This document shows, piece after piece, positions 8,075-13,882 of a stretch of DNA of 32,523 nt. How positions within the stretch are numbered: the stretch's first letter is position 1; every line of letters starts with the position of its first letter. Origin of the DNA: Comamonadaceae bacterium (lineage in GTDB: Bacteria; Pseudomonadota; Gammaproteobacteria; Burkholderiales; Burkholderiaceae_C); NCBI GenBank assembly GCA_012274225.1, contig JAAOZX010000447.1, forward strand, positions 1 through 32,523, read 5' to 3'. The translations under genes were made by a program, and so were the position numbers. The notes below the pieces were generated by a model, which saw only the letters and a program-made list of their open reading frames with translations, was not told where the DNA came from and searched no databases.

Positions 8075-9304
8075 TCACTGCAGCGCCTTGCAGGCCTGTG
8101 CGATCCGCTCGCAGGCTTCCTGCAACTGCGCGTCGGATGCCGCGTACGAGATGCGGAAATAGGGCGCCAGTCCGAAACAGCTGCCCGGCACCACCGCGAC
8201 ATCGCAGGCGTCCAGCAAATAGCGGCAAAACGCCGAATCGCTGTCGATCGGTTTGCCGCCGGGTGCATGCCTTCCGATCAACCCGGCGCAGCTCGCAAAG
8301 GTGTAGAAAGCGCCTTCCGGACGACGGCAGACGATTCCATCAATGGCGTTGAGACGGTCCACCACGAGATCGCGCCGGCGCTGGAAGGCCTCGCGCCATT
8401 GCCCGACGATCTCCTGCGGCCCGGAAAGCGCCTCGACCGCCGCTGCCTGGCTGATCGAGCACGGATTGGACGTGCTCTGGCTTTGCACCACCGCCATCGC
8501 GGCGATCAGCGCCTTGGGCCCGGCGCCATAGCCGATCCGCCATCCGGTCATTGCGTAAGACTTGGAGACGCCGTTGACGGTGAGGGTCCGTTCCCGCAGC
8601 GCCGGCTCCAGCCGCGCACCCGTCGCGAATTGCATGCCGTCGTACAGCAGGTGCTCGTAGATGTCGTCACTCAAGAGCCAGACCTGGGGCTGGCGCACGA
8701 GCACGTCGAGCAGCGGCTTCAGTTGCGCCGCGCTGTAGGCTGCGCCGCTCGGGTTCGACGGTGAATTGAGCAACAGCCAGCGGGTTTTCGGCGTGATCGC
8801 TGCCTCGAGGTCCCCGGCCTGCAGGCGAAAACCATTCGCCTCGGAGCACGGCACCGCAACCGGCCGGCCGCCGGCAATCAGCACCATGTCGGCATACGAT
8901 GTCCAGTACGGTGCTGCCAGGATCACCTCGTCGCCGGGATCGAGCGTCGCCATCAAAGCGTTGTGCATCACCTGCTTGGCGCCGGCGCCCACGCTGATTT
9001 CATCGGTCGCGAAATCCAGGTCGTTCTCGCGCCGGAACTTGGTCCGGATCGCGGCCTTCAGCTCGGGCGTTCCGTCCAGTGCCGTGTACCGGGTCTGGCC
9101 CGCACGGATCGCGCGGATCGCCGCTTCCCTGATGTGATCCGGGGTGTCGAAGTCGGGTTCGCCGGCGCCCAGGATGATCATCGGGCGGCCCTGCTTGCGG
9201 CGCTCGGTGGCGAGGGCGCCGATGCGCAGGATTTCAGACACCTGGATCGAGGCGATGCGCTGGGCGCGACGGAAGGGGATGGAGGTTCGGGTGAGCGTGT
9301 CCAT
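8075..9304 (-). CDS. Pyridoxal-phosphate aminotransferase, aspartate aminotransferase family, 409 aa
   Basis: This is a fold-type I class I/II aminotransferase. Visible active-site elements are G-A-G-E-P-D-F-D (residues 46-53), A-P-Y-W with W134 stacking on the cofactor, N-S-P-S-N-P-S-G with Asn184, S-D-D-I-Y-E with Asp213/214 and Tyr216, the Schiff-base Lys248 in V-S-K-S-Y-A-M-T-G-W-R-I-G-Y, and the carboxylate-binding Arg384 in Y-F-R-I-S-Y. The reaction is likely transfer of an amino group between aspartate (or an aromatic amino acid) and 2-oxoglutarate in the cytosol; exact substrate is uncertain. It converges with the CBS gene and is divergent from the 2-hydroxyacid dehydrogenase. Confidence 0.92.
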   Translation of the reverse strand: MDTLTRTSIPFRRAQRIASIQVSEILRIGALATERRKQGRPMIILGAGEPDFDTPDHIREAAIRAIRAGQTRYTALDGTPELKAAIRTKFRRENDLDFATDEISVGAGAKQVMHNALMATLDPGDEVILAAPYWTSYADMVLIAGGRPVAVPCSEANGFRLQAGDLEAAITPKTRWLLLNSPSNPSGAAYSAAQLKPLLDVLVRQPQVWLLSDDIYEHLLYDGMQFATGARLEPALRERTLTVNGVSKSYAMTGWRIGYGAGPKALIAAMAVVQSQSTSNPCSISQAAAVEALSGPQEIVGQWREAFQRRRDLVVDRLNAIDGIVCRRPEGAFYTFASCAGLIGRHAPGGKPIDSDSAFCRYLLDACDVAVVPGSCFGLAPYFRISYAASDAQLQEACERIAQACKALQ

Positions 9305-9487
9305 GACTGCTTTCGGGCGGCTGCGGCCGCGGCGGCGACGCGGCGGATCTCGCTTCGTCGTCGGTCTTTCATGATACGCGGCTCCAGTCCGGTCCTCGCC
9401 GCAGCGCCGTGTCGTTTAGACTGGCCGCACCCTTCTTTTGGACCGGTTCGCCTGCCTGCGCAACATCTTGACCCAGGGCAACCCCGC

Positions 9488-10468
9488 ATGACGCCGCGCC
9501 AGCTACCGCCCCGCGAGCAGATCACCGTCTGCTTCGCCCACGCCGCCTACCGCATGCAGGAGCGTTTCGCGCTTCGCAACACCGGCATCCAATCGTTTGA
9601 AGTGCGCACCCTCGACGAACTGAAGGCGCGTATCGCGCAGACCGACGTGCTGTCGGTTTCCGGTTTGTGGCGCAACGAGCTCATCGCCAGTTCGCCCAGG
9701 CTGGCGTTCATCCAATCCATCAGCGCCGGCACCGACCAGTATTCGCGCGAGCTGCTGGCCCAGGCCGGCGTGCGCGCCGCCAGCGCCCAAGGGGTGAACG
9801 AGCGCGCCGTGGCCGAGCACGCGATCGCGCTGATCCTGGCGATTGCCCGCAAATTGCCGCAGGCCCGGGACAACCAGACCGCGCACAAGTGGCGCGGCAT
9901 GATCTCCGAGATCGCCCAGCGCGAGGACGAACTGGCCGGCAAGACGCTGGTGATTGTCGGGATGGGCCGGATCGGTTCCCGCCTGGCGCGCCTGGCCAAG
10001 GCGTTCGACATGCGCGTGATCGGCGTCAAACGCGACCCCACCAAGGGCGGCGATGTGGCCGACCGGACGGTGGCTCAATCCGAACTGGCGGCGGTGCTGC
10101 CCGAGGCCGACTTCGTGGCGCTCACCTGCCCCTTGAATCCGTCCACTGAAAACCTCATCGATTCGCGCGCATTCTCAGCAATGAGGCCTTCGGCCAGTCT
10201 GGTCAACGTGGCGCGCGGCCGGGTGGTGAACGAAGCGGCGCTGATCCAGGCCTTGCAGTCCGGCTCGATCGCGGCAGCCGCCGTCGATTGCGTCCTGGAA
10301 GAACCGCTGCCGTCATCCTCGCCCTTGTGGAATGCCCCCAATCTGTTCATCACGCCTCACACCGCCGGCGAAACGCAAAAGTACGAGGACAACGTGATCG
10401 ACCTGCTGCTGGAGAACCTGGACCGGCAGTGGCGCGGTGAAACCCAATTGAAGAACGGGTTTGTCTGA
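9488..10468 (+). CDS. D-isomer-specific 2-hydroxyacid dehydrogenase, 326 aa
   Basis: This is an NAD(P)-dependent 2-ketoacid reductase. The cofactor motif G-M-G-R-I-G sits at residues 158-163. The catalytic triad is seen as Arg243 in N-V-A-R-G-R, Glu272 in L-E-E-P and His291 in T-P-H-T-A-G. The length is typical for the family. ATG 9488 is chosen because the protein then starts just before the first strand (I-T-V-C-F-A); the same frame is open for 175 codons upstream, but that part lies over the divergent aminotransferase gene and is compositionally junk. The substrate (glyoxylate, hydroxypyruvate or another) cannot be decided from the sequence. The tRNA-Arg gene follows 60 bp downstream. Confidence 0.9.
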   Translation: MTPRQLPPREQITVCFAHAAYRMQERFALRNTGIQSFEVRTLDELKARIAQTDVLSVSGLWRNELIASSPRLAFIQSISAGTDQYSRELLAQAGVRAASAQGVNERAVAEHAIALILAIARKLPQARDNQTAHKWRGMISEIAQREDELAGKTLVIVGMGRIGSRLARLAKAFDMRVIGVKRDPTKGGDVADRTVAQSELAAVLPEADFVALTCPLNPSTENLIDSRAFSAMRPSASLVNVARGRVVNEAALIQALQSGSIAAAAVDCVLEEPLPSSSPLWNAPNLFITPHTAGETQKYEDNVIDLLLENLDRQWRGETQLKNGFV

Positions 10469-10512
10469 CGGTTGCGGTCCGGCCGTCGATGATAGGCGCC
10501 GGAATCCACTGC

Positions 10513-10518
10513 TATAAT
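10513..10518 (+). promoter_or_regulatory. Probable -10 box of tRNA-Arg
   Basis: A perfect TATAAT lies 11 bp before the mature 5' end of the tRNA and is followed by a GC-rich discriminator, as expected for a stable-RNA promoter. No clear -35 box is seen. Confidence 0.6.
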
Positions 10519-10528
10519 CGCCCGCTCA

Positions 10529-10605
10529 GCGGCTGTAGCTCAGTTGGATAGAGTACTTGGCTACGAACCAAGGGGTCGTGGGTTCGAATCCTGCCAGCCG
10601 CACCA
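10529..10605 (+). tRNA. tRNA-Arg (anticodon ACG)
   Basis: All arms can be drawn: acceptor GCGGCTG / CAGCCGC, D-stem GCTC / GAGT (one G-T pair), anticodon stem CTTGG / CCAAG with loop CTACGAA giving anticodon ACG, T-stem GTGGG / CCTGC with loop TTCGAAT, and an encoded CCA end. It reads CGU and neighbouring Arg codons after A-to-I editing. Its last 47 bp are repeated exactly at 13159-13205, and its 3' end is the left junction of the inserted element described separately. The gene stays complete because the element brings an identical 3' end. Confidence 0.97.
10559..10605 (+). repeat. Left attachment-site repeat (47 bp, in tRNA-Arg 3' end)
   Basis: This segment runs from the anticodon stem through CCA and is identical over 47 bp to 13159-13205. 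Sequence outside the repeat differs on both sides. This is the typical size and place of a tyrosine-recombinase attachment site in a tRNA gene. Confidence 0.85.
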
Positions 10606-10622
10606 TATCAGGCAATGAAATC

Positions 10623-10656
10623 AAGGGCTTAGAGAGTGATCTCTGAGCCCTTTTCC
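10623..10656 (+). terminator. Intrinsic terminator after tRNA-Arg
   Basis: A 13-bp stem AAGGGCTTAGAGA / TCTCTGAGCCCTT with one T-G wobble and a GTGA loop is followed by TTCC-TTT. It lies 17 bp past the tRNA and belongs to the inserted element, replacing the terminator now at 13214-13249. Confidence 0.75.
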
Positions 10657-10779
10657 TTTGTCCTGTACGATAGATCGGCCGCTGTACGATTCAAGGCAGA
10701 TCTGGCGGTTGCCTCAAGTCGTCGTTCAAGGGTGACGATCGGGCCTCTTCCTCATCGAATAGCGTGGGGTGCGCCGGCC

Positions 10780-10829
10780 GCGGATTGAATATCCGCGTGT
10801 CGGCGGTTCGATTCCGCCCCAGGCCACCA
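10780..10829 (+). pseudogene. 3' half of a tRNA-Phe gene (fossil attachment site)
   Basis: The segment holds an anticodon arm GCGGA-TTGAATA-TCCGC (anticodon GAA), a variable region, a T-arm GGCGG-TTCGATT-CCGCC, the acceptor 3' strand CCAGGCC and ACCA. This is the 3' half of a bacterial tRNA-Phe. No acceptor 5' strand (GGCCTGG) or D-arm is found upstream, so no functional tRNA can form. Position 37 is T where tRNAs carry a purine, which also points to decay. Half-tRNAs of this type are left at or carried by integrating elements, so a second, different attachment site is implied. Confidence 0.85.
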
Positions 10830-10838
10830 GTCTCCAAG

Positions 10839-10872
10839 CGTCCCAGCGCCCGATTCGGGTTCTGGGGCGTTT
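10839..10872 (+). terminator. Terminator-like hairpin after the tRNA-Phe fragment
   Basis: CGTCCCAG (10839-10846) pairs with CTGGGGCG (10862-10869), enclosing an inner CCCGA-T-TCGGG hairpin, followed by TTT. Placed 10 bp after the tRNA-Phe CCA, it may be the former terminator of that tRNA gene carried along with it. Confidence 0.4.
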
Positions 10873-10905
10873 CTACAACTCCAGCCCTATTTCTACAGCT
10901 TTCCC

Positions 10906-10933
10906 TTGCGCCCCAGGGCCATTGCCGTAATAG
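10906..10933 (+). promoter_or_regulatory. Possible promoter of the small island gene
   Basis: TTGCGC (10906-10911) and TAATAG (10928-10933) are 16 bp apart, and TAGAAT overlaps the second box at 10931-10936. They lie about 30 bp before the GTG start with a strong ribosome site. The match is modest. Confidence 0.3.
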
Positions 10934-10959
10934 AATGATTTGATAGCTAGGAGGTGAAC

Positions 10960-11130
10960 GTGGCAACAGCTGAGTTTAAAGTGGTTGAAGACGCTCGCCG
11001 TGCAGTGAGAGGCCAGTTCCGCCACTACAACCAGGTTATGGCAAACACTCAGGTGGGCTCTGTTGGGTTGGTCCGCGTGGGGAAGTCGGACAAGAAGGCG
11101 GAACCCACTAAGCCAACAAACAAGAAATGA
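10960..11130 (+). CDS. Unknown small basic protein, 56 aa
   Basis: A GTG start at 10960 is preceded by a strong AGGAGGT ribosome site, and the frame ends at a TGA only 2 bp before a strong terminator. The product starts M-A-T-A-E-F-K-V-V-E-D-A-R-R-A-V, continues through a Q-F-R-H-Y-N-Q-V-M amphipathic helix and a short V-G-L-V-R-V-G strand, and ends in a tail rich in Lys, Pro and Thr (K-P-T-N-K-K). I recognise no family. The well-formed translation signals make it a real gene. Its place directly before the dGTPase gene suggests a regulator, antitoxin-like partner or leader peptide, but nothing in the sequence proves this. It is too short for many gene callers. Confidence 0.65.
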   Translation: MATAEFKVVEDARRAVRGQFRHYNQVMANTQVGSVGLVRVGKSDKKAEPTKPTNKK

Positions 11131-11132
11131 CG

Positions 11133-11159
11133 AAAAGCCACCACATAGGTGGCTTTTTT
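11133..11159 (+). terminator. Intrinsic terminator or attenuator before the dGTPase gene
   Basis: AAAAGCCACC and GGTGGCTTTTTT form a stem with an ACATA loop and a run of six T. It lies between the small gene and the dGTPase, ending only 3 bp before the dGTPase ribosome site. Transcripts from upstream should mostly stop here unless read-through is allowed, so it may gate dGTPase expression. Confidence 0.8.
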
Positions 11160-11175
11160 GTTGGGGAAGGCACAA

Positions 11176-12540
11176 GTGCTATACCGGCAAGAAGATCGCT
11201 TGCGCGTTCAAGCTGAGGTGGAAGAAGAGCATCTCGGGCGTTCACCATTTCGCCGTGACTTTGCGCGGTTACTTCACTCGCCAGCATTCCGTCGCCTTCA
11301 GGGAAAGACACAGCTCTTCCCAGGACACGAATCTGACTTCTTTAGAAACCGGCTCACCCACAGCCTGGAAGTCGGGCAGATCGGGAAGGGAATCGCGCAG
11401 GTAATTAACGCCACTAATCCGGCATTCAAGGATCAGAAGATTGATGTTGACCTAGTGGAGTTTGCGGGCTTGGCTCATGACTTGGGCCACCCTCCCTTCG
11501 GCCACAACGGCGAACATGCGCTCGATGACTGCATGAAGAAGAACGGCGGCTTCGAAGGTAACGCACAGACTTTGCGCATCCTGGCGAAGGTCGAAAAGAA
11601 AGTGCTACGCGAGGATCCTGCCGAAGACAGATGCGGCATTACCGAGCAAGGAATCGACCGTCGGTTGGGATTGAACTTGACTTACCGCAGCCTAGCGGCT
11701 GTGCTCAAGTATGACTACGCCATTCCACTGAAAAGGGTCAAGGCCGCGCCGCTGGACAAAGGCTACTACAGATCAGAGGGGGACTTGGTTGCCGCTATCA
11801 AAGATCACGTAGGCCTGCCAGCTGGCAAGGTGAAGTTCAAGACGATCGAATGTCAGATCATGGATATTGCCGACGACATAGCGTATTCGACGTACGACCT
11901 TGAAGATGCGATGAAGGGCGGTTTTGCCCACCCGTTGCAGCTTCTCACCCGAATAATGGGTGACAAGAAGCTGGTCGAAAAGCTGGTCGAAAAGGTTGGT
12001 AAAGAAGTGGACGGCGTGACTGACATCGAGGTTTATGCAGCGGTCGCCAGCTTGTGGCATTTAAACGAGGACAGTCCTGTACTCGAAGAGTACGCAGCGT
12101 CAAAGATGATCGCCTCAGACGCCAATATGAGATGCGAATTTTCGTCGAATTTGGTAAGCCAATTCATTGGTGGTGTACACGTTGTGCCTCGTAATGGTCA
12201 GCAACTTCGGTTTTCCGAGATTCAGGTTGATCGTGATGTCCGAATTAAGATTGAAACGCTGAAGCACCTCAACTACTTGATCACCATCATGTCGCCGAGG
12301 CTGAAGATGGTCGAATACCGAGGGTACGACGTCGTCCGAACCCTCTTCGAGACCCTCGATTCTGAAGAGGGGCATTTGCTTCTGCCCGATGACCTTCAAA
12401 AATTGTACGGGCGCTTACCTGACACGGACTCGAAGCGTCGACTCATCTGCGACTTTGTGGCAGGGATGACAGATCGATACGCGATCGAGTTCTACTCGCG
12501 CTTGACGGAGTCAGGCTCCACTATCTACAAGCCCCTATGA
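11176..12540 (+). CDS. dgt: dGTP triphosphohydrolase (HD domain), candidate anti-phage dGTPase, 454 aa
   Basis: The enzyme class hydrolyses dGTP (and sometimes other dNTPs) to nucleoside and triphosphate. The family signature F-R-R-L-Q-G-K-T-Q-L-F is followed by F-R-N-R-L-T-H-S-L-E-V with metal ligand His62, then A-H-D-L-G-H-P-P-F-G-H with His101-Asp102 and His110, and I-A-D-D-I-A-Y-S with the last Asp ligand near 233-234. Length fits Dgt-type enzymes. Start GTG 11176 is chosen because GGGGAAGG lies 5 bp before it; GTG 11149 would lie inside the terminator hairpin. Some Dgt homologues outside the core genome protect bacteria from phages by draining dGTP, and the island setting here fits that role. 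Housekeeping dNTP control is the alternative. Confidence 0.93.
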   Translation: MLYRQEDRLRVQAEVEEEHLGRSPFRRDFARLLHSPAFRRLQGKTQLFPGHESDFFRNRLTHSLEVGQIGKGIAQVINATNPAFKDQKIDVDLVEFAGLAHDLGHPPFGHNGEHALDDCMKKNGGFEGNAQTLRILAKVEKKVLREDPAEDRCGITEQGIDRRLGLNLTYRSLAAVLKYDYAIPLKRVKAAPLDKGYYRSEGDLVAAIKDHVGLPAGKVKFKTIECQIMDIADDIAYSTYDLEDAMKGGFAHPLQLLTRIMGDKKLVEKLVEKVGKEVDGVTDIEVYAAVASLWHLNEDSPVLEEYAASKMIASDANMRCEFSSNLVSQFIGGVHVVPRNGQQLRFSEIQVDRDVRIKIETLKHLNYLITIMSPRLKMVEYRGYDVVRTLFETLDSEEGHLLLPDDLQKLYGRLPDTDSKRRLICDFVAGMTDRYAIEFYSRLTESGSTIYKPL

Positions 12541-12930
12541 GACAACTAGCGAAGTGGCTTTACCGTTGGTGATGTGCCAAGCCTGGGGAAGAGGGAGGCG
12601 GCGGCCAGGCTAGAGGCTCTTGATCGCTGATACAGCAGGGTCGCGCGTACGACCTCCAGTTTCAGGTTCCGTCTGAGCGAGATGTCCAAGAAGCCGGCAG
12701 CAGCAGCCCAGGATTACTCCTGACTCCTTAGGTTCTCTCTGGCAATTCAGCCTTGGATCAAGGTGGTCGACTTTTGACTAACTTTCGCCACGTCAAAACG
12801 TCGAGAACGGAATCCGCTTGCACCTTTCTTTTGGGTGCCATGCATCGTCGAGGCCTTGCCGCTGCTCACGAGATTGCGCATACATCACTCGGACGGCCAG
12901 ATTGCCGGCGTGGTATAGCCAAGCCGCGAA

Positions 12931-13020
12931 TACAACCTCTTCGTCGACCAGAACCCCGCACTTCGAGGCGACCCCCGCTACGTCCGGCTCATGGACATCG
13001 TGCGACAGCACGGGCTTTAG
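12931..13020 (+). pseudogene. Possible C-terminal remnant of a lost gene
   Basis: The frame reads about 29 residues, Y-N-L-F-V-D-Q-N-P-A-L-R-G-D-P-R-Y-V-R-L then M-D-I-V-R-Q-H-G-L and a stop, which looks like the end of a real protein (an L-R-x-D-P-R-Y ending is common in TPR-type proteins). An in-frame stop at 12916 cuts it off upstream. The antisense frame is also open, so the coding strand is not certain. Confidence 0.3.
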
Positions 13021-13059
13021 CGCATTCAGCTGTACCACCGCCCAATAGCTGTCCGTTAG

Positions 13060-13129
13060 AAATCAAGCACTTAGCCGAGTCCAACCTGAGACGCTGTGGT
13101 ACCGCCAAATGGTCTCAAGTGCTTGATTT
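13060..13129. repeat. 13-bp perfect inverted repeat near the right junction
   Basis: AAATCAAGCACTT at 13060-13072 and AAGTGCTTGATTT at 13117-13129 are exact inverted copies 44 bp apart. Inside are a weaker GAGAC / GTCTC pair and a GGTACC palindrome. The outer arms end 29 bp before the right attachment repeat. This could be a recombinase or regulator site or a structured RNA. Confidence 0.6.
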
Positions 13130-13158
13130 GCTGAGAGATTCTGGTAATGAGTTGATCC

Positions 13159-13205
13159 GGCTACGAACCAAGGGGTCGTGGGTTCGAATCCTGCCAGCCG
13201 CACCA
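13159..13205 (+). repeat. Right attachment-site repeat (47 bp, tRNA-Arg 3' fragment)
   Basis: This is an exact copy of 10559-10605, from the anticodon stem to CCA, without acceptor 5' strand or D-arm upstream. It is thus not a tRNA gene but the displaced 3' end of the original target. Confidence 0.9.
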
Positions 13206-13213
13206 ACAATGAC

Positions 13214-13249
13214 AAGAGTCAGTAGCTAATTGGCTACTGACTCTTTTTT
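13214..13249 (+). terminator. Strong intrinsic terminator, probably the original tRNA-Arg terminator
   Basis: A perfect 13-bp stem AAGAGTCAGTAGC / GCTACTGACTCTT with a 6-nt loop is followed by a T-run. It lies 8 bp past the right tRNA fragment, where the terminator of the uninterrupted tRNA gene would have been. Confidence 0.85.
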
Positions 13250-13324
13250 GTTCCTGGAGCGAGGGCTCGTCGGGTCATCGCTTGGCGGCGTGCGGGCTGG
13301 CGTTGGCGATGCGCCGCGGAGCCC

Positions 13325-13720
13325 CTACGCGGCCTGGGCCTGCGAAATCCGATAGCACTGGTGGGCGCAGTAGTCCACCAGCGAGTCGATTTCCGTGGAC
13401 TTGTCGAAAACGGCGTCGACGCCGACCTGAGCGCAGCGCTTGCGCACGCTCGAGTTGATGTAGTTGCTGAAGACCACGATCTTCTGGCTCGGCCTTTGGC
13501 GACGGATCCGCTGCGCCAGATGGATGCCGCTGCCCTGCTTGAGAAACAGGTCGACGATCACCAGGTCCCAGCGCTCGCTGTTGCCCTCCAGCCAGACCAA
13601 CGCCTCGTCTTCGGTGGCGCTGCTGCCGGCCACCCTCACGCAGGTGAGTTCCTCGAGCGTGCCTACCAGGTTCTCGCGAATGGTGGCGTTGTCTTCGATG
13701 ACATAGGCCTGGAGGTGCAC
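13325..13720 (-). CDS. Stand-alone response-regulator receiver domain, 131 aa
   Basis: A single REC domain fills the protein: acidic pair Glu9-Asp10 in Y-V-I-E-D-N, phosphoacceptor Asp57 in D-L-V-I-V-D-L-F-L, the Ser/Thr position at Ser85 in V-V-F-S-N-Y, and Lys107 in F-D-K-S. There is no output domain. The likely start is GTG 13720 (V-H-L-Q-A-Y), placed right before the first strand; the frame is open far upstream, but that part is antisense to the GGDEF-EAL gene. The ribosome site is weak. It is divergent from the GGDEF-EAL gene across 162 bp and is a natural candidate for phosphotransfer with the histidine-kinase-like protein at 16354-17079. Confidence 0.85.
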   Translation of the reverse strand: MHLQAYVIEDNATIRENLVGTLEELTCVRVAGSSATEDEALVWLEGNSERWDLVIVDLFLKQGSGIHLAQRIRRQRPSQKIVVFSNYINSSVRKRCAQVGVDAVFDKSTEIDSLVDYCAHQCYRISQAQAA

Positions 13721-13882
13721 GGAGAAATCGCCTGGGTGAATGGAGTGAGTCCTGCTTGACAGTAAGGTCGGTGACTCTGCGATACATCCGGACGAGTCCC
13801 CGTCCCCGCGTAGGAACAGGCCTACGGCGGGGAGCGCCGTATCGCCATCGCGCCTACTATCGCAAGGCACAACATCAAAGCG

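Larger units (their letters stand above)
10606..10959. other. Non-coding left part of the island
   Basis: This 354-bp stretch holds a terminator (10623-10656), a 9-bp direct repeat CTGTACGAT at 10663-10671 and 10682-10690, the tRNA-Phe 3' half (10780-10829), a hairpin after it (10839-10869), and two copies of TTTCTACA (about 10870 and 10890). I find no credible gene. The paired short repeats could be recombinase arm-type sites, but this is speculative. Confidence 0.5.
12541..13158. other. Decayed right part of the island
   Basis: These 618 bp hold no intact gene I would defend. They include a protein-like fragment at 12931-13020 and a 13-bp inverted repeat at 13060-13129. Several short frames on both strands overlap here but lack good starts. 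I see no terminator directly after the dGTPase stop. Confidence 0.5.
10606..13205. mobile_element. tRNA-Arg-integrated 2.6-kb island without integrase, carrying a dGTPase
   Basis: The interval is bounded by an intact tRNA-Arg on the left and a 47-bp copy of its 3' end on the right; the right-hand copy is followed by what looks like the tRNA's original terminator (13214-13249). Inside are a tRNA-Phe 3' half, a 56-codon small gene, a terminator, a dGTPase gene and about 600 bp of decayed sequence with an inverted repeat. Base composition of the coding part is clearly more A/T-rich than the flanks, which supports transfer. No integrase, excisionase or replication gene is present. It could be a deletion remnant of a larger island or a small element mobilised in trans (CIME-like). 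The borders are firm; the mode of movement is inference. Confidence 0.8.

Noticed and set aside
8963-9487. N-terminal extension of the 2-hydroxyacid dehydrogenase frame by 175 codons
   Set aside because: It overlaps the divergent aminotransferase gene and has shadow-type composition; the family start fits ATG 9488.
10691-10966. A 91-codon minus-strand frame in the island
   Set aside because: Its centre (G-R-N-R-T-A-D-T-R-I-F-N-P) is just the reverse complement of the tRNA-Phe fragment, a well-known source of false proteins.
11149-11175. A GTG start 27 bp upstream of the chosen dGTPase start
   Set aside because: It lies in the terminator stem and would encode residues from the T-run; the GTG at 11176 has a proper ribosome site.
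12793-13038. An 81-codon minus-strand frame in the decayed part of the island
   Set aside because: It has no ribosome site or recognisable motif and is codon-register antisense to the protein-like fragment at 12931-13020.
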